From Aliivibrio salmonicida LFI1238 (GTDB lineage Bacteria; Pseudomonadota; Gammaproteobacteria; Enterobacterales; Vibrionaceae): DNA of 64,000 nucleotides. The stretch is from contig NC_011312.1 of NCBI RefSeq assembly GCF_000196495.1, positions 3,100,001 to 3,164,000 of the forward strand, read 5' to 3'. Both the position numbers and the translations under genes were made by a program. This document shows, in pieces, positions 10,109 to 18,811 of this stretch. The notes beneath the pieces were generated by a model that worked only from the letters and a program-made list of their open reading frames with translations, did not search any database and was not told where the DNA came from. The stretch's first letter is position 1. Each line of letters begins with the position of its first letter.

Positions 10109-10813
10109 TTACTTTGTTGTTGTCTCTAAAGTAGATTGATCTAGAGAAACACCAGCACCCATTGTAGTTGAGATGCTTACCTTCTTCAGGAAAACACCTT
10201 TAGCTGAAGTAGGTTTTGCTTTTTTCAGTGCAACTAGAAGAGATTCTAAGTTCTCTTTAAGTTGAGCGCCATCAAAGTCCACTTTACCGATAGTAGTGTG
10301 GATGATGCCGTTTTTGTCGTTACGGTAACGAACCTGACCAGCTTTAGCATTTTTAACTGCTTGAGCAACGTTAGGAGTTACAGTACCAACTTTAGGGTTT
10401 GGCATAAGACCGCGAGGACCTAGGATTGTACCTAGTTGACCAACAACGCGCATTGCATCTGGAGAAGCAACAACAACGTCAAAGTTCATTTCGCCTTTCT
10501 TAACTAGCTCAGCAAGATCTTCCATGCCTACTAGATCAGCGCCTGCTTCTTTAGCAGCTTCTGCGTTTGCACCTTGAGTGAACACAGCAACACGAACATT
10601 ACGACCAGTACCGTGTGGTAGTACAGTTGCACCACGTACGTTTTGGTCTGATTTACGTGCATCAATGCCAAGGTTAACAGCAACGTCAACGCTTTCATTA
10701 AAGTTAGCTGTTGCTAATTCTTTAAGAAGAGCAATTGCTTCGTTGATTTCGTAGTCTTTAGTAACTTCCACTTTTTCGCGGATATTACGCATACGCTTAG
10801 TAAGTTTAGTCAT
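10109..10813 (-). CDS. rplA: 50S ribosomal protein L1
   Basis: L1 protuberance protein, 234 residues, the normal length. The signature region GPRGLMPNPKVGTVTPNVA is intact. L1 binds 23S rRNA and, in E. coli, represses the rplKA mRNA. It follows rplK by 4 bp and is translationally coupled. Confidence 0.98.
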   Translation of the reverse strand: MTKLTKRMRNIREKVEVTKDYEINEAIALLKELATANFNESVDVAVNLGIDARKSDQNVRGATVLPHGTGRNVRVAVFTQGANAEAAKEAGADLVGMEDLAELVKKGEMNFDVVVASPDAMRVVGQLGTILGPRGLMPNPKVGTVTPNVAQAVKNAKAGQVRYRNDKNGIIHTTIGKVDFDGAQLKENLESLLVALKKAKPTSAKGVFLKKVSISTTMGAGVSLDQSTLETTTK

Positions 10814-10817
10814 AATC

Positions 10818-11246
10818 TTAACCCTCTACCACTAGGCCCATAGAACGAGCAGTACCAGCAATTGAACGCTTCATAGCTTCAATGTCAGCACCAGTCATGT
10901 CCGCAGCTTTAGTTTCTGCGATCTCTTGTATTTGAGAGTCTGTAACAGTACCAACTTTGTCACTGTTTGGACGGCCAGAACCAGACTTAACGCCTGCAGC
11001 TTTCTTAAGAAGAACTGCTGCTGGTGGAGTCTTAGTAATGAACGTAAAAGAACGGTCGCTGTATACAGAGATAACTACTGGAGTAGGTAGACCTTTCTCA
11101 ACAGATTCTGTTCTTGCGTTAAACGCTTTACAGAATTCCATGATATTTACACCGTGTTGACCTAGAGCAGGACCAACTGGTGGACTTGGGTTCGCCATAC
11201 CTGCTGCAACTTGCAGTTTGATATAAGCTTCAACTTTCTTAGCCAT
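10818..11246 (-). CDS. rplK: 50S ribosomal protein L11
   Basis: Ribosomal GTPase-centre protein needed for RelA-dependent stringent signalling, 142 residues. The Pro-rich N-terminal domain contains GMANPSPPVGPALGQHGVNI, and the C-terminal RNA-binding domain ends IAGTARSMGLVVEG. It is the first gene of rplKA and has its own promoter 71 bp upstream. Confidence 0.98.
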   Translation of the reverse strand: MAKKVEAYIKLQVAAGMANPSPPVGPALGQHGVNIMEFCKAFNARTESVEKGLPTPVVISVYSDRSFTFITKTPPAAVLLKKAAGVKSGSGRPNSDKVGTVTDSQIQEIAETKAADMTGADIEAMKRSIAGTARSMGLVVEG

Positions 11247-11316
11247 GATATTTCCTAATTTTTGGGTTCATACGCTGTCCAATAGGAGCAGCTCCCCGTT
11301 AACAAAAACGCGCGAG

Positions 11317-11345
11317 ATTATAATAATAATTCGCGCCTTTTACAA
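11317..11345 (-). promoter_or_regulatory. rplK promoter (PL11)
   Basis: Minus strand: -35 TTGTAA (11345-11340), 17-bp spacer and perfect -10 TATAAT (11322-11317), followed by the GC-rich discriminator CTCGCGCG typical of stringently controlled promoters. Confidence 0.9.
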
Positions 11346-11365
11346 TAGCTTTGCTGATTTTTCGA

Positions 11366-11911
11366 TCAGTTTTTTTCTACTTGGCTAAACTCTAGTTCAA
11401 CTGGAGTTGCACGGCCAAAGATAGAAACTGACACTTTGATGCGACTTTTTTCGTAATCAACATTTTCAACAGTACCGTTAAAGTCAGCAAATGGTCCTTC
11501 AGTAACACGAACCACTTCACCAGCTTCAAATAACGTTTTAGGGCGAGGTGCTTCACTCGCTTGTTGAAGACGATTTAAAATTGCATCAGCTTCTTTATCA
11601 GTAATTGGTGCAGGGCGATCTGAAGTACCACCAATGAATCCCATAACACGTGGAATACTACGTACCAAGTACCATGATTCATCATTCATGATCATTTGCA
11701 CTAACACGTAACCAGGGAAAAATTTACGTTCGCTTTTACGACGCTGACCGGCACGCATTTCTACCACTTCTTCAGTTGGTACAAGTACTTCGCCAAATAA
11801 CTCTTCCATGTTATGCATTTTAATATATTCGCGTAACGATTGAGATACACGACCTTCAAACCCTGAAAAGGCTTGAACTACATACCAACGTTTCTTTGGA
11901 GCTTCACTCAT
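11366..11911 (-). CDS. nusG: Transcription antitermination/elongation factor NusG
   Basis: NusG binds RNA polymerase and couples it to Rho or the ribosome. The start at ATG 11911 (MSEAPKKRWYVVQAFSGFE) gives 181 residues, as in E. coli; an upstream GTG at 11917 would sit too close to the SD GAGGATAA. The NGN domain is residues 1-115, and the C-terminal KOW domain starts near residue 125 (EAGEVVRVTEGPFADFNG). It begins 12 bp after secE, and the SD overlaps the secE stop, so the two are coupled. Confidence 0.98.
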   Translation of the reverse strand: MSEAPKKRWYVVQAFSGFEGRVSQSLREYIKMHNMEELFGEVLVPTEEVVEMRAGQRRKSERKFFPGYVLVQMIMNDESWYLVRSIPRVMGFIGGTSDRPAPITDKEADAILNRLQQASEAPRPKTLFEAGEVVRVTEGPFADFNGTVENVDYEKSRIKVSVSIFGRATPVELEFSQVEKN

Positions 11912-11923
11912 GATCACTTATCC

Positions 11924-12301
11924 TCAAACACCTGTGATTAAGCCAATTAGTCTTACCATAATACCATCAATACCCCATAAAATAAGAGCCATTACGATAC
12001 ATACAGCAAGAACAATGAAAGTTGTTTGTGTTGTTTCTTGCCGTGTAGGCCAAACAACCTTACGTACTTCCATTCTTGATTCGCGAGCAAATTCAATTGC
12101 AGTTTGACCTTTTGCTGTGAAGGCAGCAATACCACCAGCAGCAGCAATTAATGCAACTACGCCGGCAGCTCGAATAACAACAGACAAATCAGCTAGTAAA
12201 TAATTACCAATTACCGCAGCAGAAAGTAGAACTAAAACTAGTAACCACTTTATTGTATCAACTGCGCCTGAAGTTTCTGTCGTCTCAGTATTTGTTTTCA
12301 T
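11924..12301 (-). CDS. secE: Protein translocase subunit SecE
   Basis: Essential membrane subunit of the SecYEG channel. I chose the ATG at 12301 (MKTNTETTETSGAVDTIKW), 125 residues with AGG seven bases upstream; an earlier frame start adds 10 unlikely residues. Three membrane segments are visible at about residues 20-38, 44-62 and 94-116, as in enterobacterial SecE. The conserved amphipathic and hinge region EVRKVVWPTRQET precedes the last segment. Confidence 0.97.
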   Translation of the reverse strand: MKTNTETTETSGAVDTIKWLLVLVLLSAAVIGNYLLADLSVVIRAAGVVALIAAAGGIAAFTAKGQTAIEFARESRMEVRKVVWPTRQETTQTTFIVLAVCIVMALILWGIDGIMVRLIGLITGV

Positions 12302-12367
12302 AAAACCAACCTGTGACATAACTAAAATCATTTTCCATCATTAGACAGAAATTCAAAAACAAGAGTA

Positions 12368-12396
12368 AATATACCCTACTCTCTTCATCCTATAAA
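12368..12396 (-). promoter_or_regulatory. Possible secE-nusG promoter
   Basis: Minus strand: TTTATA (12396-12391), a 17-bp spacer and TATATT (12373-12368), 67 bp upstream of secE and downstream of the tuf terminator. The -35 is weak. It is proposed mainly because the unit needs its own promoter. Confidence 0.35.
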
Positions 12397-12483
12397 CCAG
12401 CGATTTGCTAATTTATCTGCGCTGTACTCTGCATTTTCTTAAAAAATCAAGGTGCAGATAAAACAACACACAATACAACGCAG

Positions 12484-12511
12484 AAAAAGGGCATCAAATG
12501 ATGCCCTTTTT
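12484..12511 (-). terminator. tuf terminator
   Basis: AAAAAGGGCATCA and TGATGCCCTTTTT form a perfect palindrome with an A/T loop, about 20 bp after the tuf stop. It ends the tRNA-tuf transcript and insulates secE. Confidence 0.92.
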
Positions 12512-12530
12512 GCTAGTACTTAGTCAAATC

Positions 12531-13715
12531 TTAAGCGAAGATTTTAGCAACAACACCAGCACCAACTGTACGGCCACCTTCACGGATTGCGAAGCGTAGA
12601 CCTTCGTCCATTGCGATTGGAGCAATTAGCTCAACCGTCATTTGAACGTTATCACCAGGCATTACCATTTCAACACCTTCAGGAAGTGTGATATCACCAG
12701 TTACATCCGTTGTACGGAAGTAGAACTGTGGACGGTAGCCTTTGAAGAAAGGAGTATGACGGCCGCCTTCATCTTTAGAAAGAACGTATACTTCTGACTC
12801 AAATTTAGTGTGTGGGTTGATTGAACCTTTAGCAGCAAGTACTTGGCCACGTTCAACGTCATCACGCTTAGTACCACGTAGAAGTGCACCAACGTTCTCA
12901 CCAGCACGACCTTCGTCAAGCAGTTTACGGAACATTTCAACACCAGTACATGTAGAAACTGTAGTTTCTTTGATACCAATGATTTCTACTTCGTCGCCTA
13001 CACGTAGAATACCACGTTCGATACGACCAGTAACAACTGTACCACGACCTTGAATTGAGAATACATCTTCAATAGGAAGTAGGAAAGGCATGTCAACAGC
13101 ACGTTCAGGAAGAGGAATATATGTATCTAGAGCTTCTGCAAGCTCAATGATTTTATCTTCCCATTGTTTTTCGCCGTTTAGAGCGCCAAGAGCTGAACCT
13201 TGGATTACTGGTAAATCATCACCTGGGTAATCGTATTCAGAAAGAAGTTCACGAACTTCCATTTCTACTAGCTCAAGAAGTTCTTCATCATCAACCATGT
13301 CACATTTGTTCATGAACACAACGATGAAAGGAATACCAACTTGACGACCAAGTAGGATGTGCTCACGTGTTTGTGGCATAGGGCCATCAGTTGCAGCAAC
13401 AACTAGGATACCACCATCCATTTGAGCAGCACCAGTGATCATGTTTTTAACATAATCGGCGTGTCCAGGACAGTCAACGTGTGCATAGTGACGTGCAGGA
13501 GTATCGTACTCAACGTGAGAAGTTGAGATTGTGATACCACGCTCGCGCTCTTCAGGAGCGTTATCGATTGATGCGAAATCTTTAGCTACGCCACCGTAAA
13601 TTTTTGCAAGTGTAGTACAGATAGCAGCAGTTAGAGTTGTTTTACCGTGGTCAACGTGGCCGATTGTACCAACGTTTACGTGCGGTTTCGTACGTTCAAA
13701 TTTTTCTTTAGACAT
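12531..13715 (-). CDS. tuf: Elongation factor Tu
   Basis: EF-Tu delivers aminoacyl-tRNA to the ribosome, 394 residues. The G1 motif GHVDHGKT (residues 19-26), switch I region REERGITI-like (EERERGITIST), DCPGHADY and NKCD are all intact, followed by domains II and III. It is the last gene of a tRNA(Thr)-tRNA(Tyr)-tRNA(Gly)-tuf unit, corresponding to tufB of E. coli. Many gammaproteobacteria carry a second tuf near fusA, which is not in this window. Confidence 0.98.
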   Translation of the reverse strand: MSKEKFERTKPHVNVGTIGHVDHGKTTLTAAICTTLAKIYGGVAKDFASIDNAPEERERGITISTSHVEYDTPARHYAHVDCPGHADYVKNMITGAAQMDGGILVVAATDGPMPQTREHILLGRQVGIPFIVVFMNKCDMVDDEELLELVEMEVRELLSEYDYPGDDLPVIQGSALGALNGEKQWEDKIIELAEALDTYIPLPERAVDMPFLLPIEDVFSIQGRGTVVTGRIERGILRVGDEVEIIGIKETTVSTCTGVEMFRKLLDEGRAGENVGALLRGTKRDDVERGQVLAAKGSINPHTKFESEVYVLSKDEGGRHTPFFKGYRPQFYFRTTDVTGDITLPEGVEMVMPGDNVQMTVELIAPIAMDEGLRFAIREGGRTVGAGVVAKIFA

Positions 13716-13738
13716 GGATAGTCCCTCTAGGTACGGCT

Positions 13739-13769
13739 ATTGGTGGCTTTATATGGCCACGTAACCAAT
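13739..13769 (-). other. Hairpin in the tuf 5' leader
   Basis: ATTGGTGGC and GGCCAC-GTA-ACCAAT form a bulged stem between tRNA-Gly and tuf, about 25 nt upstream of the start. It may be a processing site that separates the tRNA part of the transcript from the tuf mRNA. The function is not known from sequence. Confidence 0.4.
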
Positions 13770-13808
13770 AAAAATATATTTGAAGTTATAAAGGATAAAT
13801 AGAGAAGA

Positions 13809-13883
<75 letters not shown>

Positions 13884-13916
13884 ATGTCATTCGACAGAAC
13901 TATTTAACCTTGAATA

Positions 13917-14000
<84 letters not shown>

Positions 14001-14036
14001 ACATTTTTATTTCTTTATATTAAACATAAAAAGAAA

Positions 14037-14112
<76 letters not shown>

Positions 14113-14125
14113 ACAATTGGTGCGC

Positions 14126-14154
14126 ATTCTAGTTAATATGGAAATATCATGCAA
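14126..14154 (-). promoter_or_regulatory. Promoter of the tRNA-tuf operon
   Basis: Minus strand: -35 TTGCAT (14154-14149), 17-bp spacer and -10 TAGAAT (14131-14126), followed by the GC-rich discriminator GCGCACC, as expected for a stable-RNA promoter. The -10 is part of a 12-bp sequence repeated in inverted orientation at 14186-14197. Confidence 0.85.
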
Positions 14155-14230
14155 CCGAAAATTTCAATAATCTGTTCTTTTTTACATTAACTAGAATAAA
14201 TAACCTGAATTCTGGATAAGGCTGAACTAA

Positions 14231-14295
14231 TTGCCCACCTAACGATCAGATCTTTCGACCAAGAATTATTTGAACGTATTTTAAAAGGTGGGCAA
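14231..14295 (+). promoter_or_regulatory. Fold-back hairpin over the IS982 transposase ribosome binding site
   Basis: TTGCCCACCT (14231-14240) and AGGTGGGCAA (14286-14295) are perfect 10-bp complements, and the second arm contains the transposase Shine-Dalgarno. A weak promoter (TTCGAC at 14254, 17 bp, TATTTT at 14277) lies in the loop, so its transcripts would start without the first arm. Transcripts entering from outside would fold and hide the SD, as described for IS10 and IS50. The mechanism is inferred. Confidence 0.6.
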
Positions 14296-14296
14296 G

Positions 14297-15178
14297 ATGA
14301 ATAAATTAGTTGATATATTTTGTGATGTCGATGATTTTTGTTATCAATTCTTATCTCAATGGGAAAAATACCTTGTTGAGGCTAGTGAGAGAAAAAGAAA
14401 ACGTCAGTCAGTAATGTCTACTAGTGAATGTATGACTATTGTCATCGCTTTTCATCAATCAAATCATAGAGATTTCAAGAACTTCTATATCGGGTTAGTT
14501 CATCAATATTGGAAAGGATACTTTCCAAATTTACTTAGCTACACTCGATTTGTGAGCAAAATGCCTAGCCTAATCGCCCCAATGTGTGCCTATTTTCAAT
14601 CTATCAAAGGTAAGCCGACTGGCATTGCTTTTGTTGACTCCACGAGTCTTAAAGTATGCCATAACATTCGAATTCCTCGCCATAAAGTCTTTGATGGTGT
14701 TGCGAAAAGAGGAAAAGGTACCATGGGATGGTTTTTCGGCTTCAAACTTCATTTATTGATTAACCATCTTGGAGAAATTATTTCGCTGAAAATCACAGCT
14801 GGCAATGTAAATGATAGGACTCCTGTACCTGATTTATGCAAAGAACTCTCGGGGAAATTGTACGCTGATAAAGGGTACATAGGTAAAAAGTTGAGTGAGA
14901 GCTTAAAGAACTCTGATGTCGATTTAGTGACTACCTCGCGAAAAAACATGAAAGCAAAAGAGATAAGTGCTTTTGATAAGGCTATGTTATCAAAGAGATA
15001 CATTATCGAAACGATAAATGACCAATTGAAGAATATCTCTCAAATTGAACATAGCCGTCATCGTAGCGTGACTGGTTTCATGCTAAATGTAATTTCAGGC
15101 GTTGTGGCTTATTGTTTAAAAAAACAAAAGCCACGAATTAAGCTATCAGAATGTGAATTTGAACTAATCCTCGCTTAA
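14297..15178 (+). CDS. IS982-family transposase
   Basis: DDE transposase of 293 residues, full length for IS982. The N-terminus KLVDIFCDVDDFC is typical of the family. Candidate catalytic residues are D114 (FVDSTSLKV), D191 (YADKGYIG) and E238 (RYIIETINDQLK). I start at ATG 14297 because AGGTGGG sits seven bases upstream; a GTG at 14288 overlaps that SD. No frameshift or stop interrupts it, so the copy may be active. Confidence 0.92.
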   Translation: MNKLVDIFCDVDDFCYQFLSQWEKYLVEASERKRKRQSVMSTSECMTIVIAFHQSNHRDFKNFYIGLVHQYWKGYFPNLLSYTRFVSKMPSLIAPMCAYFQSIKGKPTGIAFVDSTSLKVCHNIRIPRHKVFDGVAKRGKGTMGWFFGFKLHLLINHLGEIISLKITAGNVNDRTPVPDLCKELSGKLYADKGYIGKKLSESLKNSDVDLVTTSRKNMKAKEISAFDKAMLSKRYIIETINDQLKNISQIEHSRHRSVTGFMLNVISGVVAYCLKKQKPRIKLSECEFELILA

Positions 15179-15311
15179 AGCATGTTTTATCCAGAATTCA
15201 GGTTAAATAAGCTTTTTTCACTCAAACTTTCTTAAAAACAAACCTAGGCTACTTTTTTATTCTTATGCCTTACTGTATTGTTCAAATTCATTTAATCATC
15301 TGGTAAGTATT

Positions 15312-16235
15312 GTGAATCCATACCTAAATTTCACTCGAAAGAGCTGGGCAGAATTACGTAATTCAATACCTTTAACGCTCACAGAAATCGAATTAATGGC
15401 ATTACGAGGGATTAATGAAAATATAAATATAAATGAAGTCTCAGAAATATATTTGCCGTTGATACGTTTGATCCAATTACATATAGAAAGCTATCAACAA
15501 AAAAATATTATCCTCGATAACTTCCTTTTAAACAAAGGCTTCCAATCTCCATTCATTATTGGTATCGCGGGAAGCGTTGCTGTTGGTAAAAGTACGACAG
15601 CTCGTATTTTACAAACGCTATTAACTCAATTGCTTCCAGAATTGAGCACTCAGCTAGTAACCACTGATGGATTTTTATATCCCAACAAATATTTAAATGA
15701 ACATAATATTATGCATAAGAAGGGATTTCCTGAATCTTATGATATTCAAACCTTAGTTTCCTTTGTTTCAGATATAAAATCAGGTAAGGCAAACGTAAAA
15801 GCACCAGTATATTCGCATTTGACCTACGATGTGACAAATGAAAAAAAAGTAATTAATAAACCTGACATACTAATAATTGAAGGCTTAAATGTACTTCAAA
15901 ATGGCAGTGATTACCCTCACGATAACCATAATACTTTCGTTTCTGATTTTCTTGATTTTTCGATTTATGTCGATGCGGCACCCATATTACTAAAACAGTG
16001 GTATGTAGATCGTTTTCTTAAATTAAGAATCAGTACATTCAAAAAAGATAATTCTTACTTCTCACACTACACAGGATTATCCATTGAAAAATCCATTGAA
16101 AAAGCAGAGCATATTTGGAATACCATCAATGGATTAAATTTAACTGAAAATATATTACCTACCAAAGAAAGAGCCAGTTTAATTCTAACGAAAGGTGAAC
16201 ATCATTCTATTGAATACGTATCGATAAAAAAATAA
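15312..16235 (+). CDS. coaA: Pantothenate kinase (type I)
   Basis: Phosphorylates pantothenate, the first and rate-limiting step of coenzyme A synthesis. It has 307 residues, starting at GTG with GGTAAG upstream. The P-loop GSVAVGKST is at 87-95, followed by TTDGFLYPN, KKGFPESYD and the C-terminal NILPTKERASLIL typical of bacterial type I enzymes. Its stop codon directly abuts that of convergent birA with no spacer. The IS982 copy now lies 107 bp upstream and may have displaced the native promoter. Confidence 0.97.
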   Translation: MNPYLNFTRKSWAELRNSIPLTLTEIELMALRGINENININEVSEIYLPLIRLIQLHIESYQQKNIILDNFLLNKGFQSPFIIGIAGSVAVGKSTTARILQTLLTQLLPELSTQLVTTDGFLYPNKYLNEHNIMHKKGFPESYDIQTLVSFVSDIKSGKANVKAPVYSHLTYDVTNEKKVINKPDILIIEGLNVLQNGSDYPHDNHNTFVSDFLDFSIYVDAAPILLKQWYVDRFLKLRISTFKKDNSYFSHYTGLSIEKSIEKAEHIWNTINGLNLTENILPTKERASLILTKGEHHSIEYVSIKK

Positions 16236-17195
16236 TCACGCTTTTCTAACTGAAATCTCACCACCGAAATAAGATTCGACGATACAGTTACGTTCAAGCA
16301 ATATCGCACCTTGCGAATTTATACCTCGACAAACACCATGAATAGATTGGCTACCCATGGTAAGCGTGATGCTTTCATCTATAAAATTATCAAGTTCTTT
16401 CCATCGGTTGATGAAAGACTGTAGCCCCGAATGCTCAAACTCAAGTAATGTTTTATTTAAGGATACTAATAATTCACTCGCAAGCTTATTCCTGATGTTC
16501 CTTTCACCTAATATAGTCATCAAATCAACCCAAGGTTGATCAATCACTAAAGCAGATTTTTCATTCAACTCTATATTGATGCCAATTCCAATAACCACAT
16601 CTGCACTTCCTCCTGATTGACCGGAAAGCTCAATAAGAACACCTGCTAACTTTAATTCATTCCAATAAATATCATTCGGCCATTTCAGCTTTAAGCCTTT
16701 ACAACCAATAACTTCTAGGGCGTCAACAACAGCAATTCCAATTGCTAAACTTAATCCCATGGTTGCGGCAAGTCCATTATCAAATCTCCAGAATATAGAA
16801 CAGTAGATATTACTACCGAATGGAGATACCCATGTTCGACCTCTCCTTCCTCGCCCTGCCACTTGATATTCAGCAAAGCAAGATTGCCCTTTTTTAAGCA
16901 CAGTCATTTGGTCCAATAAGAACTGATTTGTAGAATCAACAACACCAAGAATTGAAGTTTGTGGCAGATCCTTACATATTACCTGATCTACTGAGAGTAA
17001 TTCTAAAGGAGAAGATAAAGCATAACCTTTACCCTGAATTCTATATATTGATAATCCCCACTCCTGAATCCCCTTGATATGCTTGCTTATGGCAGCTCTG
17101 GATACGCCAATGTCATCACCTAAGTCCTCACCTGAATGAAAAGAACCATCACTGAGCGCCTTCAATATTTCTAGCTTTTTCAAGTGTTCCTTCAT
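16236..17195 (-). CDS. birA: Biotin-protein ligase / biotin operon repressor
   Basis: Bifunctional BirA, 319 residues. The N-terminal winged helix-turn-helix (about 1-60, VSRAAISKHIKGIQEWG) binds the biotin operator. The catalytic domain has the biotinyl-AMP loop GRGRRG (114-119) and KWPND (171-175), followed by LKLAG with the conserved Lys. It overlaps the end of murB by four bases (ATGA), so translation is coupled, as in E. coli murB-birA. Confidence 0.97.
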   Translation of the reverse strand: MKEHLKKLEILKALSDGSFHSGEDLGDDIGVSRAAISKHIKGIQEWGLSIYRIQGKGYALSSPLELLSVDQVICKDLPQTSILGVVDSTNQFLLDQMTVLKKGQSCFAEYQVAGRGRRGRTWVSPFGSNIYCSIFWRFDNGLAATMGLSLAIGIAVVDALEVIGCKGLKLKWPNDIYWNELKLAGVLIELSGQSGGSADVVIGIGINIELNEKSALVIDQPWVDLMTILGERNIRNKLASELLVSLNKTLLEFEHSGLQSFINRWKELDNFIDESITLTMGSQSIHGVCRGINSQGAILLERNCIVESYFGGEISVRKA

Positions 17196-18232
17196 TCAAA
17201 CAACTCCGAGAGTGACGTTTCTTTGCCCGAAAAATAAAATCGAACTTCATGTTCCAACTCTATATGATAAATATCAAAAATTGTTTTTTGAACATGGCGA
17301 GCTAACTCTAAAATATCTTTCGATGTTGCATTTCCATTGTTGATTAGTACAAGAGCTTGTTCTTTATGCACTTGGGCATCGTTAATCGAGAAACCTTTAA
17401 GTCCCGCGTGATCTATCAACCAACCTGCAGATATTTTCTTTCCATCAGAGACGGTATATGCAGGCAGAGTAGGAAAATTTTTCGATAGTTTTAAATAACA
17501 TTCATCTGATACGATAGGATTTTTAAAAAAACTACCGGCATTCCCAAGCACTTCAGGATTGGGTAATTTAAGAGAGCGAATATCACAAATAGCTTTAAAT
17601 ACAGATTCAGCGGTTACTCCTACCACACTACTTAAATCAGCAAGCGGCCCATACGTCAAAAGTGGGGCCCACGATTTTGATAATTTAAAACCGACAGATG
17701 TAATGATTACTTTATCTTTTAATGATTTCTTGAAAATTGAATCTCTATAACCAAAATCACATTCACTTTTTGATAAACGTTTAATGTTCAATGATTCTAA
17801 ATCTAAATACTCAACATAATCACAAACATCTTTAAACTCTAAACCGTATGCACCAATATTTTGAATAGGAGCAGATCCTACACAACCAGGGATCATTGCA
17901 AGATTTTCAATACCATTGTAATTATGCTCTACACACCACTTAACAAAACTAGGCCAATCTTCGCCGCTTGAAACAGATAATAAATAATCAGTTTCTGTTT
18001 CCGTTACTTCTTTACCCAAAATTCGGTTAAGTACAATAACACCAGAAAAATCATTACAAAATAAAGTGTTACTGCCTCGCCCTAATGGTAACTTAATCGA
18101 TGAGCGATAATCGTCATTTGACCATATATCAATAAAATCATTTATTGAATTTGCTTCGATAATAACATCCGCATTAACGTCAATAGAAAAACTATTAAAA
18201 GGGCGAAGATTTTTATTTAATAAAATATTCAT
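17192..18232 (-). CDS. murB: UDP-N-acetylenolpyruvoylglucosamine reductase
   Basis: FAD-dependent MurB reduces the enolpyruvyl group to make UDP-MurNAc in peptidoglycan synthesis. It has 346 residues, type I. The FAD-binding segment PLGRGSNTLF is at 49-58 and IPGCVGSAPIQNIGAYG at 114-130. The catalytic neighbourhood includes FGYRDS (R163) and AGSFFKNP (S234), with a C-terminal Glu in ELEHEVRF. It is the first gene of murB-birA. Confidence 0.97.
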   Translation of the reverse strand: MNILLNKNLRPFNSFSIDVNADVIIEANSINDFIDIWSNDDYRSSIKLPLGRGSNTLFCNDFSGVIVLNRILGKEVTETETDYLLSVSSGEDWPSFVKWCVEHNYNGIENLAMIPGCVGSAPIQNIGAYGLEFKDVCDYVEYLDLESLNIKRLSKSECDFGYRDSIFKKSLKDKVIITSVGFKLSKSWAPLLTYGPLADLSSVVGVTAESVFKAICDIRSLKLPNPEVLGNAGSFFKNPIVSDECYLKLSKNFPTLPAYTVSDGKKISAGWLIDHAGLKGFSINDAQVHKEQALVLINNGNATSKDILELARHVQKTIFDIYHIELEHEVRFYFSGKETSLSELFE

Positions 18233-18303
18233 ATCACTTTATTTCATAGGTTAGATTAAGTACATTCTAACGCAATGAATACAATCTACATAGAATCCAA
18301 CGA

Positions 18304-18732
18304 ATGAATCTTACTGTTTCTCACTTAAACAAAATGCGCTTACCTCTTCTTCATAAGATTTATAAAGAGAATTACCCATCAGGCAAACCTAAAGGGAAAG
18401 AAGAAATATTAATACTTGAAGACGACAAGAAAATCATAGGTTCTGTCCGTATAAAGACTTATCAAGATTGTAATTTCTTAACCGGTATGATGATAATTGA
18501 GAATAGAAGAAGAAAAAAACTAGGTAACTATTTCTTAAAAGAAATCATGACTCGTATAGATAATATTCAAAATTGCTATTGTTTTTGTGAACCCTCTCTT
18601 TTATCTTTTTATACTCAAAACCACTTTATCATCGCAGAGTCAAAGTTCACTCCAAATGTTATTAGGTCCAAATTTGAACGATACTCAAATTCAGGAAAAA
18701 AACTTCATCTTCTACGATATAAAAAAGATTAA
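18304..18732 (+). CDS. GNAT-like acetyltransferase of unknown substrate
   Basis: 142 residues. The middle part resembles the acetyl-CoA-binding segment of GNAT enzymes: a beta strand GMMIIENRRRKKLGNYFLKE with the R-x-x-x-G arrangement, then CEPSLLSFYTQNHFI, the usual late beta4-alpha4 region with the Tyr. The protein is Lys-rich. No strong SD is seen. It is divergent from murB and 79 bp ahead of pssA, and the substrate cannot be predicted. Confidence 0.65.
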   Translation: MNLTVSHLNKMRLPLLHKIYKENYPSGKPKGKEEILILEDDKKIIGSVRIKTYQDCNFLTGMMIIENRRRKKLGNYFLKEIMTRIDNIQNCYCFCEPSLLSFYTQNHFIIAESKFTPNVIRSKFERYSNSGKKLHLLRYKKD

Positions 18733-18811
18733 GTATTCGACATTAATCTCGGCATTTTGACTTAAATTTGCTAAAATATCGAATATTATATTGATAATTT
18801 AATGACTAGTT

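Larger units (their letters stand above)
14202..15204 (+). mobile_element. IS982-family insertion sequence, apparently intact
   Basis: The ends are perfect 18-bp inverted repeats: AACCTGAATTCTGGATAA at 14202-14219 and its complement at 15187-15204. The length of about 1003 bp and a single full-length transposase fit IS982. TAAATAA occurs at both borders (14197-14203 and 15204-15210), overlapping the outermost AA/TT, and is a likely target duplication. This suggests the true tips may be CCTG and CAGG. It sits between the tRNA-tuf promoter and coaA and breaks no gene. Confidence 0.9.

Noticed and set aside
11366..11400. CTGAT-CGAAAA-ATCAG hairpin just after nusG as a terminator
   Set aside because: The stem is five pairs and no T run follows on the minus strand.
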